A stretch of DNA of 7,969 nucleotides from JBFGCT01 sp041581055 (GCA_041581055.1 JBFGCT010000185.1:1-7969); one strand, 5' to 3'; positions 1-7,047 are shown, counted from the stretch's first letter. Notes: a model not told the origin generated them from the sequence alone. A program made the numbers and translations.

Positions 1-543
1 GCGGACGTAGGTGCCCGGCGAGCAATCGACCTCGATGGCGAACACGAGCGGGTCGGCGGTCGGGGCGACCTCGAAACGGTGGATCGTGACCGGCCGGGCG
101 TCCCGCTCGACCTCGATCCCCTCCCGCGCCAGCTCGTGCAGCCGGCGCCCGCCGACCCTCAGCGCCGAAACCATCGGCGGGACCTGCTCGATCTCACCGG
201 TCAGGTCGGCCGCGGCGCGCCGCACGTCGTCGATCGTCACGCCGGACATGTCGTGGGTCGCGGTCACCGCTCCGGCCGCGTCGAGCGTGTCGGTCTCGAC
301 GCCGAGCGCCACCTCGCCGACGTAGGACTTGGTCGTCTTCTCGACGAACCGCAGCAGCTTGGTCGCCTTGCCCACGGCGACCACGAGCACGCCGGTGGCG
401 TCGGGGTCGAGCGTCCCGCCGTGGCCGACCTGGCGCTCGTCGAAGCGCTTGCGCAGCATGCCGACCACGTCGTGGCTGGTGACGCCGGCGGGCTTGTCGA
501 CGACCGCGACGCCGTGGGTCGTGGCGGGTCGGCGCCTGGCCAT
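1..543 (-). CDS. truB: tRNA pseudouridine(55) synthase TruB, partial (C-terminus off the left edge)
   Basis: TruB converts U55 of the T-loop of tRNAs to pseudouridine in the cytoplasm. The 181 codons visible here show the family signatures. An N-terminal VVDKPAGVTSHDVV lies at residues 14-27. The catalytic loop GHGGTLDPDATGVL lies at 40-53, with D46 as the expected nucleophile. A KSYVGEVALGVETDT block follows the loop. Further on come a QVPPMVSALRVGGRRLHELAREG block and a final SPGTYVR at the window edge, which matches the usual GTY(I/V)R motif. The C-terminal PUA-like part lies outside the window. The ATG at 543 is 10 nt after the rbfA stop and has only a distant purine-rich stretch upstream, so translation probably depends on coupling to rbfA. 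It is the last gene of the operon visible here. Family assignment is secure; only the 3' end is unknown. Confidence 0.96.
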   Translation of the reverse strand, partial: MARRRPATTHGVAVVDKPAGVTSHDVVGMLRKRFDERQVGHGGTLDPDATGVLVVAVGKATKLLRFVEKTTKSYVGEVALGVETDTLDAAGAVTATHDMSGVTIDDVRRAAADLTGEIEQVPPMVSALRVGGRRLHELAREGIEVERDARPVTIHRFEVAPTADPLVFAIEVDCSPGTYVR

Positions 544-553
544 CAGCGGCGGC

Positions 554-967
554 TCACTCCCCGCTCCCGGCGTTTCGCTCGCGGTCGGCGCGCAGGATCT
601 CCTCGATCCGCTCGGCGGCGCGGATCGCGATGTCCGGTTGGAAGTCGAGAATCGGCGTCTTCTTGGCGCGGATCTGCCTGGCGATCGACGACTGCAGCCT
701 GACGCGGTGCGATCCGAGGGCGTCGAGGATGGCCGCGTCGCCGTCCTCCCCGTCGAGCGAGTCGAAGAAGACGATCGCCCGGTTCAGCTCCTGATCGACG
801 TCGATCGCGGTGACGGTCACGAACGCCAGGCGTTCGTCGTCGATCCGGACGAGTTCCTCGGCGATGATCTCCCGCAGGGTCTGCCCGACGCGCGCGCTGC
901 GCGGGTACTTGGGCCCGCCCGACTGTGCGGCGCCGCCGCGCTTGCCGCCGCGTCCTCGTCCACTCAC
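554..967 (-). CDS. rbfA: 30S ribosome-binding factor RbfA
   Basis: RbfA is a small KH-fold protein that binds the immature 30S subunit near helix 1 of 16S rRNA and is needed for late 30S maturation. The 137-residue product has an actinobacterial type of Gly/Arg/Lys-rich N-terminus (about 1-25). The conserved body follows: RVGQTLREIIAEELVRIDDER, then a beta-strand block VTVTAIDVDQELNRAIVFF, then the HRVRLQSSIARQIRAKKTPILDFQPD block that aligns with the RIRLR-PELRF region of other RbfA proteins. Length is close to the usual 120-140. The start is GTG at 967, preceded by a good Shine-Dalgarno AGAGAGGA (974-981) with 6 nt spacing. It lies 34 nt downstream of the inserted oxidoreductase gene and 10 nt before truB, in the classical infB-rbfA-truB order. 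The strong own ribosome-binding site suggests it is not wholly dependent on coupling to the gene upstream. Confidence 0.95.
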   Translation of the reverse strand: MSGRGRGGKRGGAAQSGGPKYPRSARVGQTLREIIAEELVRIDDERLAFVTVTAIDVDQELNRAIVFFDSLDGEDGDAAILDALGSHRVRLQSSIARQIRAKKTPILDFQPDIAIRAAERIEEILRADRERNAGSGE

Positions 968-1001
968 GTCGTGTCCTCTCTGGTCGAGCCGCGGGGCGGC
1001 C

Positions 1002-1652
1002 TCAGGTGAAGTCTGGCGCGAGGCGGTTCGAGCGCTTCAGCTCGGCCATCCCCGACATCGTGGCGAGCGTCTCGACCGCGTCCCACAGCGCGAGCGCATC
1101 GGGGCCGCGCGGCGCCTTGGAGATCACCGGGCCGAAGAAGCTGCCCTCGCGGTCGGTCCCCGGCCGGAACGTCAGGATCGGCGTGCCGACGTCGTCGCCG
1201 GTGCGGCCCAGGCACAGCTCAGTGTCGGCCCGCAGGTGGGCGTCGTGGGAGTCGTCGTCGGCCGCCGACGCGTACCCCTCGTCGAAGCCGGCCTCGCCGA
1301 GCAGCGTCCGGAGGAAGCCGAGCGTGTCGTCGCGCGCCTCGTCGCGGCGTTGGTCGACGTGCAGCGCGGTGCCGAGCGTCGTGTACCAGCGGCCGACGGC
1401 GCCGGGATCGTCCTCGCGCAGACGGATCTCGTCAGCGATCCGCAGCCCCTGGTGCCCGACGTAGTGGCCGGCCCGGTACTCGGGCGTGTACCACTCCTGG
1501 GTGGTCTTCTCGTTGAGGATCCACAGCGAGATGAACCGCCAGTCGACCTCGTAGGAGCGCTGCTGTTGCACGTCCACCACCCAACGGGAGGTGATCCAGG
1601 CCCACGGTCAAACCGGGTCCCAGAAGAAGTCGAGGTCGACAGCTCGGGTCAT
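1002..1652 (-). CDS. Probable selenocysteine-containing DsbA-family / mycothiol-dependent nitroreductase-like oxidoreductase (in-frame TGA read as Sec)
   Basis: A thioredoxin-fold DsbA-type thiol oxidoreductase resembling Rv2466c/FrnE-like proteins, which use an active-site CPWC and mycothiol. Read from the ATG at 1652, the protein begins MTRAVDLDFFWDPV. It then meets TGA at 1608-1610 (residue 15) and continues in the same frame as PWAWITSRW and on to a second TGA at 1002-1004, giving 216 residues (Rv2466c: about 207). The DF.FDP..PW.WITSRW block therefore spans the TGA exactly where relatives have the nucleophilic Cys, so I read it as selenocysteine. The usual resolving Cys is Ala (A18). The cis-Pro loop VGTP is at 155-158, FFGPVISKAPRG follows, and a WDA....FELKR-like end (WDAVETLATMSGMAELKR) closes the domain. 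C147 is the only Cys. The ATG overlaps the infB stop as ATGA, which supports this start and translational coupling. Alternatives are a nonsense-mutated pseudogene, or a product truncated at V25 (GTG 1580) without an active site. Substrate and Sec insertion are inferred. Confidence 0.82.
1574..1594 (-). promoter_or_regulatory. Candidate bacterial SECIS hairpin just downstream of the in-frame TGA
   Basis: On the minus strand, CACC at 1590-1593 pairs with GGTG at 1575-1578, then comes a single U·U mismatch, then CCC pairs with GGG, capped by a GUU loop (1583-1585). A further U-G wobble extends the base to 1594/1574. The loop G is 22 nt after the A of the UGA, within the range generally accepted for bacterial SECIS elements. 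Those elements usually have a short upper stem, a loop guanine and an unpaired U nearby, and this hairpin shows all three features. The region is also coding and GC-rich, so a hairpin by chance is possible. No energy calculation was done. Confidence 0.4.
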
Positions 1653-4591
1653 GTGCGGGCGATTTCGACGTCGTCGTAGGTCTCGATCAGGTCGCCGGCC
1701 TTGAGGTCTTGGAAGTCGGACAAGCCGACGCCGCACTCGAAGCCCTCGCGGACTTCGCGCACGTCGTCTTTGAACCGCTTGAGCGAGCTGATCTCGCCCT
1801 TCCAGATGATCGTGCCGTCGCGCAGGAAGCGCACCTTGGAGCCGCGCGTGATGACGCCGGAGCGGACGTAACACCCGGCGATCGCGCCGAGCCGCGGGAC
1901 GCGGAAGATCTCGCGCACCTCGGCCTCGCCGGTGACGACCTCCTCGTACTCCGGCTCGAGCATGCCGACCAGCGCCTGCTCGATGTCTTCGAGCAGCTTG
2001 TAGATGATCTCGTAGGTGCGGATCTCCACACCCTCCTGCTCGGCCAGCTTGCGGGCCTTGCCGTCGGGGCGAACGTTGAACCCGATGATCGTCGCGTTGG
2101 TGGCGGCGGCGAGGGTGATGTCGTTCTCGGTGATGCCGCCGACCGCACGGTGCACGAACGACTGCTCGACCTCGTCGCGGTCGAGACGCCGCAGCGAGTC
2201 GGTGACCGCTTCGAGCGAGCCCTGAACGTCGGCCTTGAGCAGCAGGTTGAGCGACGCCTTCTCACCCGACTGGATCTGAGCGAAGATGTCCTCCAGCTTT
2301 GTTCCCGTCTTGGCGCGTGAGTCCTCGCGGAGGTGGCGCGCCTTGAGGCGCTCCTCGCGGGCCTCGCCGACCGTGCGGGCGGTCTTCTCGTCGGGGGCGA
2401 CGCGGAACTCGTCGCCGGCCTCGGGGACCGTCGACAGCCCGAGCACCTGGACCGGCATCGACGGGCCGGCCGACTTGACCGGCTCGCCCTTGTCGTTGAT
2501 CATCGCCCGCACGCGGCCCCAGGCCCCGCCGGCCACGATCGGGTCGCCGATCTCGAGCTTTCCCTTGTCGACGAGAACCGTCGCCACCGGACCGCGGCCC
2601 TTGTCGAGCTGCGCCTCGATCACGATGCCCTTGGCCCGCCCGTTCGGGTTGGCCTCGAGCGCCTCGAGCTCGGCGACGACCTGCAACTGCTCGACGAGGT
2701 CGTCGACGCCGAGGCCGGTCAGCGCCGACATCTCGACGACGATCGTGTCGCCACCCCACGACTCGGGGACGAGCTCGTGCTCGGCGAGTTGGGTCAGCAC
2801 CCGCTGCGGGTCGGCGTTGTCCTTGTCGATCTTGTTGACCGCGACCACGATCGGCACGTCGGCGGCCCGCGCGTGGTCGATCGCCTCGATCGTCTGCGGC
2901 ATGATCCCGTCGTCGGCCGCGACCATCAGCACGACGATGTCGGTCGCCTGGGCGCCGCGGGCGCGCATCTGGGTGAACGCCGCGTGGCCGGGCGTGTCGA
3001 GGAACGTGACCGATCCGAGCTCGTTGAACACCTGGTAGGCGCCGATGTGCTGGGTGATGCCGCCGGCCTCGCCGTCGACGACATGGGCCCCTCGGATGTG
3101 GTCGAGCAACGTGGTCTTGCCGTGGTCGACGTGGCCCATCACCGTGATCACCGGCGGACGCGGCTCGAGGTCGGACTCGTCGTCGGAGTCGTCGAACAGC
3201 TTCTGCAGCTCGATCTCCTCCTGCTGGCCCGGCTCGACCATGAGGATGTCGGCGCCGATCTCCAGCGCGAACAGCTCCATCTGCTCGTCGGCGAGGACCA
3301 TGGTCGCGGTGACCATCTCGCCGTTGTTGAGCAGGAACCGGACGACGTCGGCCGCGGTCCGGTTCAGCTTCGGCGCGAACTCCTGGGCCGACACGCCGCG
3401 CTCGATGATGACCGTGCCCTCGGGCACCGGTGCGTCGGAGGACGTGTACGTCGTGAACTGCGGCTGCAACTCGTCCTGGTCGCGACGGCGACGCCGACGG
3501 CCGGTGCGACGCGGCGGGCGGCGCTGGCCGGAGGGCCGTTGACCACCGCCGCCGGGACGGCCGCCCGGACCTCCACCAGGACCGGGGCCACCGGGGCCGC
3601 CGGGACGGCCGCCGCCGGGAGCGCCGCTGCGCCCGCCGTAGCCGCCGCCGGACGGTCCGCTGGGGCTCGTCGAACGGCCGCCTGCGCGCTGCGCGCCGGG
3701 GCGGGCGCTGCCTGGCGGAGGCGGGATCGGCTTGCCGCTCGGCGACAGCGGGCGGCCGGGGGGCGGCGGGACCAGCTTGCCGCTCGGACCGACCGGACGC
3801 TGCGGCGCGCCGGCCGGCGTCGAATCGGCGGGGCGGTCGCGCGCGTCGGTGAGCGGCACGCCGGGCATCTCGGGCGGGCGGCCGTCGACACCGGGTCGGG
3901 CGCTGGAGATCACGCGGGACGGCGGCTCGGCGGCGGGCGCGGCGGCCGGGGGCGCGGCTTCGGGCGCCGCCTCCTGGGCGGGCTGCGGTTCGACCGACTC
4001 GACGGCGGCAGGCGCTTCTGCGGCGGCCGGCACCGGGGCGGCGCCCGTGGGCTCGGACGCGACCGCGGGCTCTGGCGCGACCGCGGGCTCGGGCGCGACC
4101 GCCGGCTCGGGCGCGACCGCGGGCTCGGGCACGTCCGCCGCCGCCGGTTGGCCGGCCGGCTCGGCGACCTGTTCGGCCGCGGCGTCATCGGCCGACGGCG
4201 CCTCGGCGGTCGTCGACGCGGCCGTGGCCGGCGCGTCGTCGCTGACCTTCGGCGCGGCCTGCTCGGTGGTCGACGCGGCCGCCGACGCCGTCGTCTCGGG
4301 CGCCGCCGTGACGGCGGGCGCGGCCTTCTTCTTGGCCGGCGCCTTCTTCTTGGCCGGCGCCTTCTTCTTGGCCGCCGACTTCTTGACCGGCTTGGCCTCC
4401 TCGGGCTGCTCGGCGCGAGTCAACCCGTCGCGATCGGCACGCCGGCGCACCATGTCGGCGTACGCCTCGGCCAGCGATGACGACGGACCCTTGGCGGCAA
4501 CGCCGAGCACACCACACAGATCGAGCACCTCTGTGTTCGTCATCCCGAGCTCCTTGGCCAGCTCGTGGATCCTGATCTTCTTTGCAGCCAC
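1649..4591 (-). CDS. infB: Translation initiation factor IF-2
   Basis: IF-2 is the GTPase that brings initiator fMet-tRNA to the 30S subunit and promotes subunit joining. The 980-residue protein starts with an IF2_N domain (KIRIHELAKELGMTNTEVL, about 5-52). A Lys/Ala repeat (about 69-89) and a long Ala/Pro/Glu-rich linker follow. Next comes a Gly/Pro-rich stretch ending in a run of Arg (about 305-372). A second IF2_N-like segment occupies about 395-455. The G domain carries GHVDHGKT (486-493), GGIT (510-513), DTPGH (532-536), NKID (586-589) and SAL (622-624), so all GTP-binding motifs are intact. The fMet-tRNA-binding C-terminal domain has the expected FRVPRLGAIAGCYVRSG and FECG.G. blocks. 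The GTG start at 4591 gives the canonical N-terminus; an in-frame TGA just upstream limits extension. The nearest SD-like AAAGG is about 13 nt away, which is long. The stop overlaps the next gene's ATG (ATGA). Confidence 0.98.
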   Translation of the reverse strand: MAAKKIRIHELAKELGMTNTEVLDLCGVLGVAAKGPSSSLAEAYADMVRRRADRDGLTRAEQPEEAKPVKKSAAKKKAPAKKKAPAKKKAAPAVTAAPETTASAAASTTEQAAPKVSDDAPATAASTTAEAPSADDAAAEQVAEPAGQPAAADVPEPAVAPEPAVAPEPAVAPEPAVASEPTGAAPVPAAAEAPAAVESVEPQPAQEAAPEAAPPAAAPAAEPPSRVISSARPGVDGRPPEMPGVPLTDARDRPADSTPAGAPQRPVGPSGKLVPPPPGRPLSPSGKPIPPPPGSARPGAQRAGGRSTSPSGPSGGGYGGRSGAPGGGRPGGPGGPGPGGGPGGRPGGGGQRPSGQRRPPRRTGRRRRRRDQDELQPQFTTYTSSDAPVPEGTVIIERGVSAQEFAPKLNRTAADVVRFLLNNGEMVTATMVLADEQMELFALEIGADILMVEPGQQEEIELQKLFDDSDDESDLEPRPPVITVMGHVDHGKTTLLDHIRGAHVVDGEAGGITQHIGAYQVFNELGSVTFLDTPGHAAFTQMRARGAQATDIVVLMVAADDGIMPQTIEAIDHARAADVPIVVAVNKIDKDNADPQRVLTQLAEHELVPESWGGDTIVVEMSALTGLGVDDLVEQLQVVAELEALEANPNGRAKGIVIEAQLDKGRGPVATVLVDKGKLEIGDPIVAGGAWGRVRAMINDKGEPVKSAGPSMPVQVLGLSTVPEAGDEFRVAPDEKTARTVGEAREERLKARHLREDSRAKTGTKLEDIFAQIQSGEKASLNLLLKADVQGSLEAVTDSLRRLDRDEVEQSFVHRAVGGITENDITLAAATNATIIGFNVRPDGKARKLAEQEGVEIRTYEIIYKLLEDIEQALVGMLEPEYEEVVTGEAEVREIFRVPRLGAIAGCYVRSGVITRGSKVRFLRDGTIIWKGEISSLKRFKDDVREVREGFECGVGLSDFQDLKAGDLIETYDDVEIART
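4050..4130 (-). repeat. 18-bp tandem repeat in infB encoding the AVAPEP linker
   Basis: About four and a half copies of an 18-bp unit (plus-strand form starting ggctcgggcgcgaccgcg), with one to a few differences per copy, encode repeated PAVAPE hexapeptides in the disordered IF-2 linker. The copy number is a whole number of codons, so change in copy number would keep frame. It is probably just a flexible spacer. Confidence 0.85.
4323..4376 (-). repeat. 18-bp tandem repeat in infB encoding a Lys-rich KKKAPA tract
   Basis: Three near-identical 18-bp units (plus-strand form gccttcttcttggccggc) encode consecutive KKKAPA hexapeptides near residues 72-89 of IF-2, right after the first IF2_N domain. 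The basic tract would suit nonspecific RNA or ribosome contact; this role is an inference. Confidence 0.85.
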
Positions 4592-4640
4592 GTTCTCGAT
4601 TCAACCTTTCCCAGTCGTCAATCCCTCGCGAATGCCCGAT

Positions 4641-5045
4641 TCATGGTGCATCCGGGCGCCCGGCGAAGTCGGCCGCATGACGCGCCAATCCCGCCAGCGC
4701 GGTTCGTTCCTCATCGTCGAGCGACCCGCGCCAGGCCCGCTCGAACGCCCGCTTGCGGAGCGCCGCGGCCAGGCACGCAGGGTCGACCGCCCCCGACGCC
4801 GGCGCCGACACGTCACGGCAGAGCCACGCTCCCCGCCCGCGGCTCGGCCCACCGACCACGACCGATCGGTCGGCGCGGGTGATCCGCACCAGCGCCGTGG
4901 TCGGCGCGCGCCGACGACAGCCGACGCACGTGCGGACGGGCTCGGTGTCACGTTCGGGCTCAGCTGGCGCCGCTTTCGTCGTCGGCCGCGGCCTCGGTGG
5001 CGTCGGTTTCTTCGGTTGCTTCGGTCGCTTCGGTTGCTTCGACAT
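4641..5045 (-). CDS. ylxR: YlxR family RNA-binding / nucleoid-associated protein (DUF448)
   Basis: YlxR-family proteins are small basic proteins nearly always found between nusA and infB. They have been linked to RNA binding, transcription regulation and RNase P interaction in some bacteria. The conserved core is clear: VRTCVGCRRRAPTTALVRI (37-55), GRGAWLC (70-76), and CLAAALRKRAFERAWRG (91-107). Four Cys (40, 43, 76, 91) are present, in a CxxC plus C plus C arrangement. There is no ATG, GTG or TTG in frame between the nusA stop and the core. The nearest start is the ATG at 5045, inside the nusA tail, which gives 134 residues with a Lys/Pro/Arg-rich N-terminal extension. An identical SD-like AAGGAA precedes both this ATG (10 nt spacing) and the next one at 5066. 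The start is therefore uncertain (5045, 5066, or a nonstandard codon nearer the core). It ends 49 nt before infB. Confidence 0.85.
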   Translation of the reverse strand: MSKQPKRPKQPKKPTPPRPRPTTKAAPAEPERDTEPVRTCVGCRRRAPTTALVRITRADRSVVVGGPSRGRGAWLCRDVSAPASGAVDPACLAAALRKRAFERAWRGSLDDEERTALAGLARHAADFAGRPDAP

Positions 5046-6459
5046 CGGCGTCGGTTCCTTCGGCATCGGCGTCGGTTCCTTCGGCATCGGCGAGTTCGTG
5101 ATCGGCGGACGCCGCGTCCGGCTCGGCCGCGACCGCGCCCTCGGCGGTCGCCGCGCCCTCGGCGGTCGCCGCGTCGTCGGCGGACGGCGCGTCGTCGGCC
5201 TTGTCCGTCGCCGCGTCCTCGGCGGACGGCGCGTCGTCGGCCTTGTCCGTGACCGCGTCCTCGGCGGTCGGCGCGCCCTCGGCGGCCGCCGGCGCGCGTT
5301 CGGCGGCGGCGTCGACCATCGCCGCCTCGCGGGCGGCGATCGCCTGTTGCTCGAGCCACGCCGATTCGCTGATGACCGTGCCGTCGGCGGCGTGCCACTC
5401 CATCTCACCGGTCTCGGAGTTGGCGACCCAGGCGCCGTCGGCGTAGTCGACCTCGGCGTCGCGGCCGCCGGCCGGCACGCCCTCGGCGAGCTGCGTTTCC
5501 GAGCGGATGTCGACCCGCACACCGGTCAGCCGGGCGGCGAGCCGGGCGTTCTGGCCCTCTCGTCCGATCGCCAGGCTGAGCTGGTGGTCCGGATCGATCA
5601 CGTCGGCCTGGGTGCCGTCGTCGGAGAGGATCACCTGGGTGACCTTGGCCGGCGACAGCGCCTTGGCGACGAAGTCCTGGATGTCCTCGCTGAACGGGAC
5701 GATGTCGATCTTCTCACCGCGCATCTCGTTGACGACCATCCGCACCCGGCCGCCGCGGGCGCCGACGCAGGCGCCGACCGGATCGACGTTGTGGTCGTTC
5801 GACCAGACGGCGATCTTCGTGCGGTGGCCGGGCTCGCGGGCGCAGGCCTTGATCTCCACGATGCCGTCGGCGATCTCGGGGACCTCGAGCTCGAAGAGCC
5901 GCTTGATCAGCCCGGGGTGGGTGCGCGACACGACGATCTGGGGGCCCTTCGGGGTGCGCCGGACCTCGACGATGTACGCCTTCTGGCGGTCGCCCTGGGT
6001 CGGCCGCTCGAACGGGACCTGCTCGGCCTGCGGCAGCAGCGCCTCGACGCGGCCCAGGTCGAGCAGGGTGTAGCGGGCGTCGGCGCGCTGGATGATGCCG
6101 GTGACGATGTCGCCCTCGCGGTTCGCGTACTCCTCGAACTTGCGGTCGGACTCGACCTCGCGGATCCGCTGGCTCATCACCTGGCGGAACGTCTGGGCGG
6201 CGATGCGGCCGAGCTCCTCGCGCTTGGGGGTGTCGTCGCGCTCGTTGACCCAGTTCCCGTCCTCGTCGACGTCGTAGGCGATGAAGCTGAAGTCCATCGT
6301 CTCCGGATTGACCTCGACCACGACCTCGTCGGCCGCGTCCGGGCGCCGCTTGTAGGCCGAGGCGAGCGCGTCCACGAGCACGTGGAGCAGCGCGTCCTCC
6401 GAGAGACCCTTCTCCTGGGCCAACATCGAGATGGCTTCGCTCATGTCCAGGTTGCTCAC
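4960..6459 (-). CDS. nusA: Transcription termination/antitermination factor NusA
   Basis: NusA binds RNA polymerase and nascent RNA, and modulates pausing, intrinsic termination and antitermination. The 499-residue product has the N-terminal RNAP-binding domain (about 1-112), the S1 domain (116-180, EGDIVTGIIQRADARYTLLDLG) and KH1 (about 200-265, GACVGARGGRV with KIDIVPFSED). KH2 follows (about 270-325, with LAIGREGQNARLAARLTG). After about residue 340 come a short segment with WHAADGTVISESAWLEQQA and then an Ala/Asp/Glu/Thr-rich acidic tail of about 120 residues. The tail is unlike the AR repeats of enterobacterial NusA. I chose GTG at 6459 because it overlaps the rimP stop (GTGA) and gives the typical MSNLDM...A start. 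GGAGAAG lies 7 nt or so upstream. Open reading continues upstream in this frame but is only antisense/shadow sequence of rimP. Confidence 0.97.
   Translation of the reverse strand: MSNLDMSEAISMLAQEKGLSEDALLHVLVDALASAYKRRPDAADEVVVEVNPETMDFSFIAYDVDEDGNWVNERDDTPKREELGRIAAQTFRQVMSQRIREVESDRKFEEYANREGDIVTGIIQRADARYTLLDLGRVEALLPQAEQVPFERPTQGDRQKAYIVEVRRTPKGPQIVVSRTHPGLIKRLFELEVPEIADGIVEIKACAREPGHRTKIAVWSNDHNVDPVGACVGARGGRVRMVVNEMRGEKIDIVPFSEDIQDFVAKALSPAKVTQVILSDDGTQADVIDPDHQLSLAIGREGQNARLAARLTGVRVDIRSETQLAEGVPAGGRDAEVDYADGAWVANSETGEMEWHAADGTVISESAWLEQQAIAAREAAMVDAAAERAPAAAEGAPTAEDAVTDKADDAPSAEDAATDKADDAPSADDAATAEGAATAEGAVAAEPDAASADHELADAEGTDADAEGTDADVEATEATEATEETDATEAAADDESGAS
5179..5262 (-). repeat. 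42-bp tandem repeat in the acidic NusA tail
   Basis: Two 42-bp copies encode 14-residue units (EDAVTDKADDAPSA and EDAATDKADDAPSA, residues 400-427). Degenerate shorter ATAEGA copies follow. A second, 21-bp, direct repeat encoding ADAEGTD sits at about 5043-5089. All are in frame in a predicted disordered tail. Confidence 0.85.
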
Positions 6460-7025
6460 GACGTCTGCTTCTCCTTCGTCGAATCGGGGTTCGGGACGGC
6501 CGAACCCCCGACCGGTTGCTTCTTCGTCTTCTTCTTCTTGCCGCCGGGCTTCGGCGCCGGGCCCCATTCGAACACGGTTCGGGCCTTGTCGATCGTCGAG
6601 ATCTGGACCACCCGCTCGTCGCCGTTGGCGAGCCGGATGGTGGCTGTCGAGTCGTCGGATTCGACGAGGACGCCGTCGATGCGGCGCTCGTCGGACTCGA
6701 CGCCGCGCAGCCGGATGGTGACGTCCTTGCCGACCTCGCGCCGGAAGTGGGCGGGCGTGCGCAGTTGCCGCTCGAGGCCGGGGCTGGTGACCTCGAGGGT
6801 GTAACGCCCGGGGATCGGGTCGGCGTGGTCCATCTCGCGCGAGATCAGACGCGTCGCCAGCGCCAGGCTGTCGAGCGTGATGCCCGCCTCGGACCCCGGG
6901 GGCGTGTCGAGGGTCACCCGGATGGTCGCCCCGCGCCGCTCGACGTCGTACACGTCGAGATCGAGATCGGAGGCGATCGGATCGACGATGTCGTGGACGC
7001 GGTCCAGCTCGCTCGCTGCGCTCAT
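6456..7025 (-). CDS. rimP: Ribosome maturation factor RimP
   Basis: RimP assists assembly of the 30S subunit, acting around S12 and the central pseudoknot. The 189-residue protein shows the family hallmark YTLEVTSPGLERQLR at 75-89, preceded by the N-terminal domain (DLDVYDVERRGATIRVTLD, 22-40). The SH3-like C-terminal domain follows, with RREVGKDVTIRL, GVLVESDDSTATIRL and ISTIDKARTVFEW. The extra Lys-rich tail GGKKKKTKKQ (161-170) is common in actinobacterial forms. The ATG at 7025 is chosen because a near-perfect Shine-Dalgarno AAAGGAGG lies about 8 nt upstream; the frame remains open further upstream through the leader but without homology. It is the first gene of the operon and its stop overlaps the nusA GTG. 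Confidence 0.96.
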   Translation of the reverse strand: MSAASELDRVHDIVDPIASDLDLDVYDVERRGATIRVTLDTPPGSEAGITLDSLALATRLISREMDHADPIPGRYTLEVTSPGLERQLRTPAHFRREVGKDVTIRLRGVESDERRIDGVLVESDDSTATIRLANGDERVVQISTIDKARTVFEWGPAPKPGGKKKKTKKQPVGGSAVPNPDSTKEKQTS

Positions 7026-7047
7026 CGAAGTGCCTCCTTTCAACAAA

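Noticed and set aside
1002..1580. A 192-residue protein starting at GTG 1580
   Set aside because: This start would remove the active site and the first strand of the thioredoxin fold, and homology clearly continues upstream of it.
1608..1610. Genome-wide reassignment of UGA to Trp or Gly as the explanation of the in-frame TGA
   Set aside because: rimP, nusA, ylxR, infB, rbfA and the gene itself all end in TGA at sensible places, and Trp is coded by TGG in these genes, so UGA works as a normal stop here.
1608..1610. The TGA as a simple nonsense mutation making a pseudogene
   Set aside because: Not fully excluded, but the stop falls precisely on the catalytic Cys codon while all other positions and the frame are intact, which random decay would rarely produce.
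2333..4480. Long plus-strand open frame (715 codons) opposite infB
   Set aside because: Antisense shadow of infB caused by high GC; the product is Arg/Gly/Ala low complexity with no family resemblance.
4753..6804. Long plus-strand open frame (683 codons) opposite nusA/ylxR
   Set aside because: Antisense shadow of nusA; no recognisable domain and it crosses several real gene boundaries.
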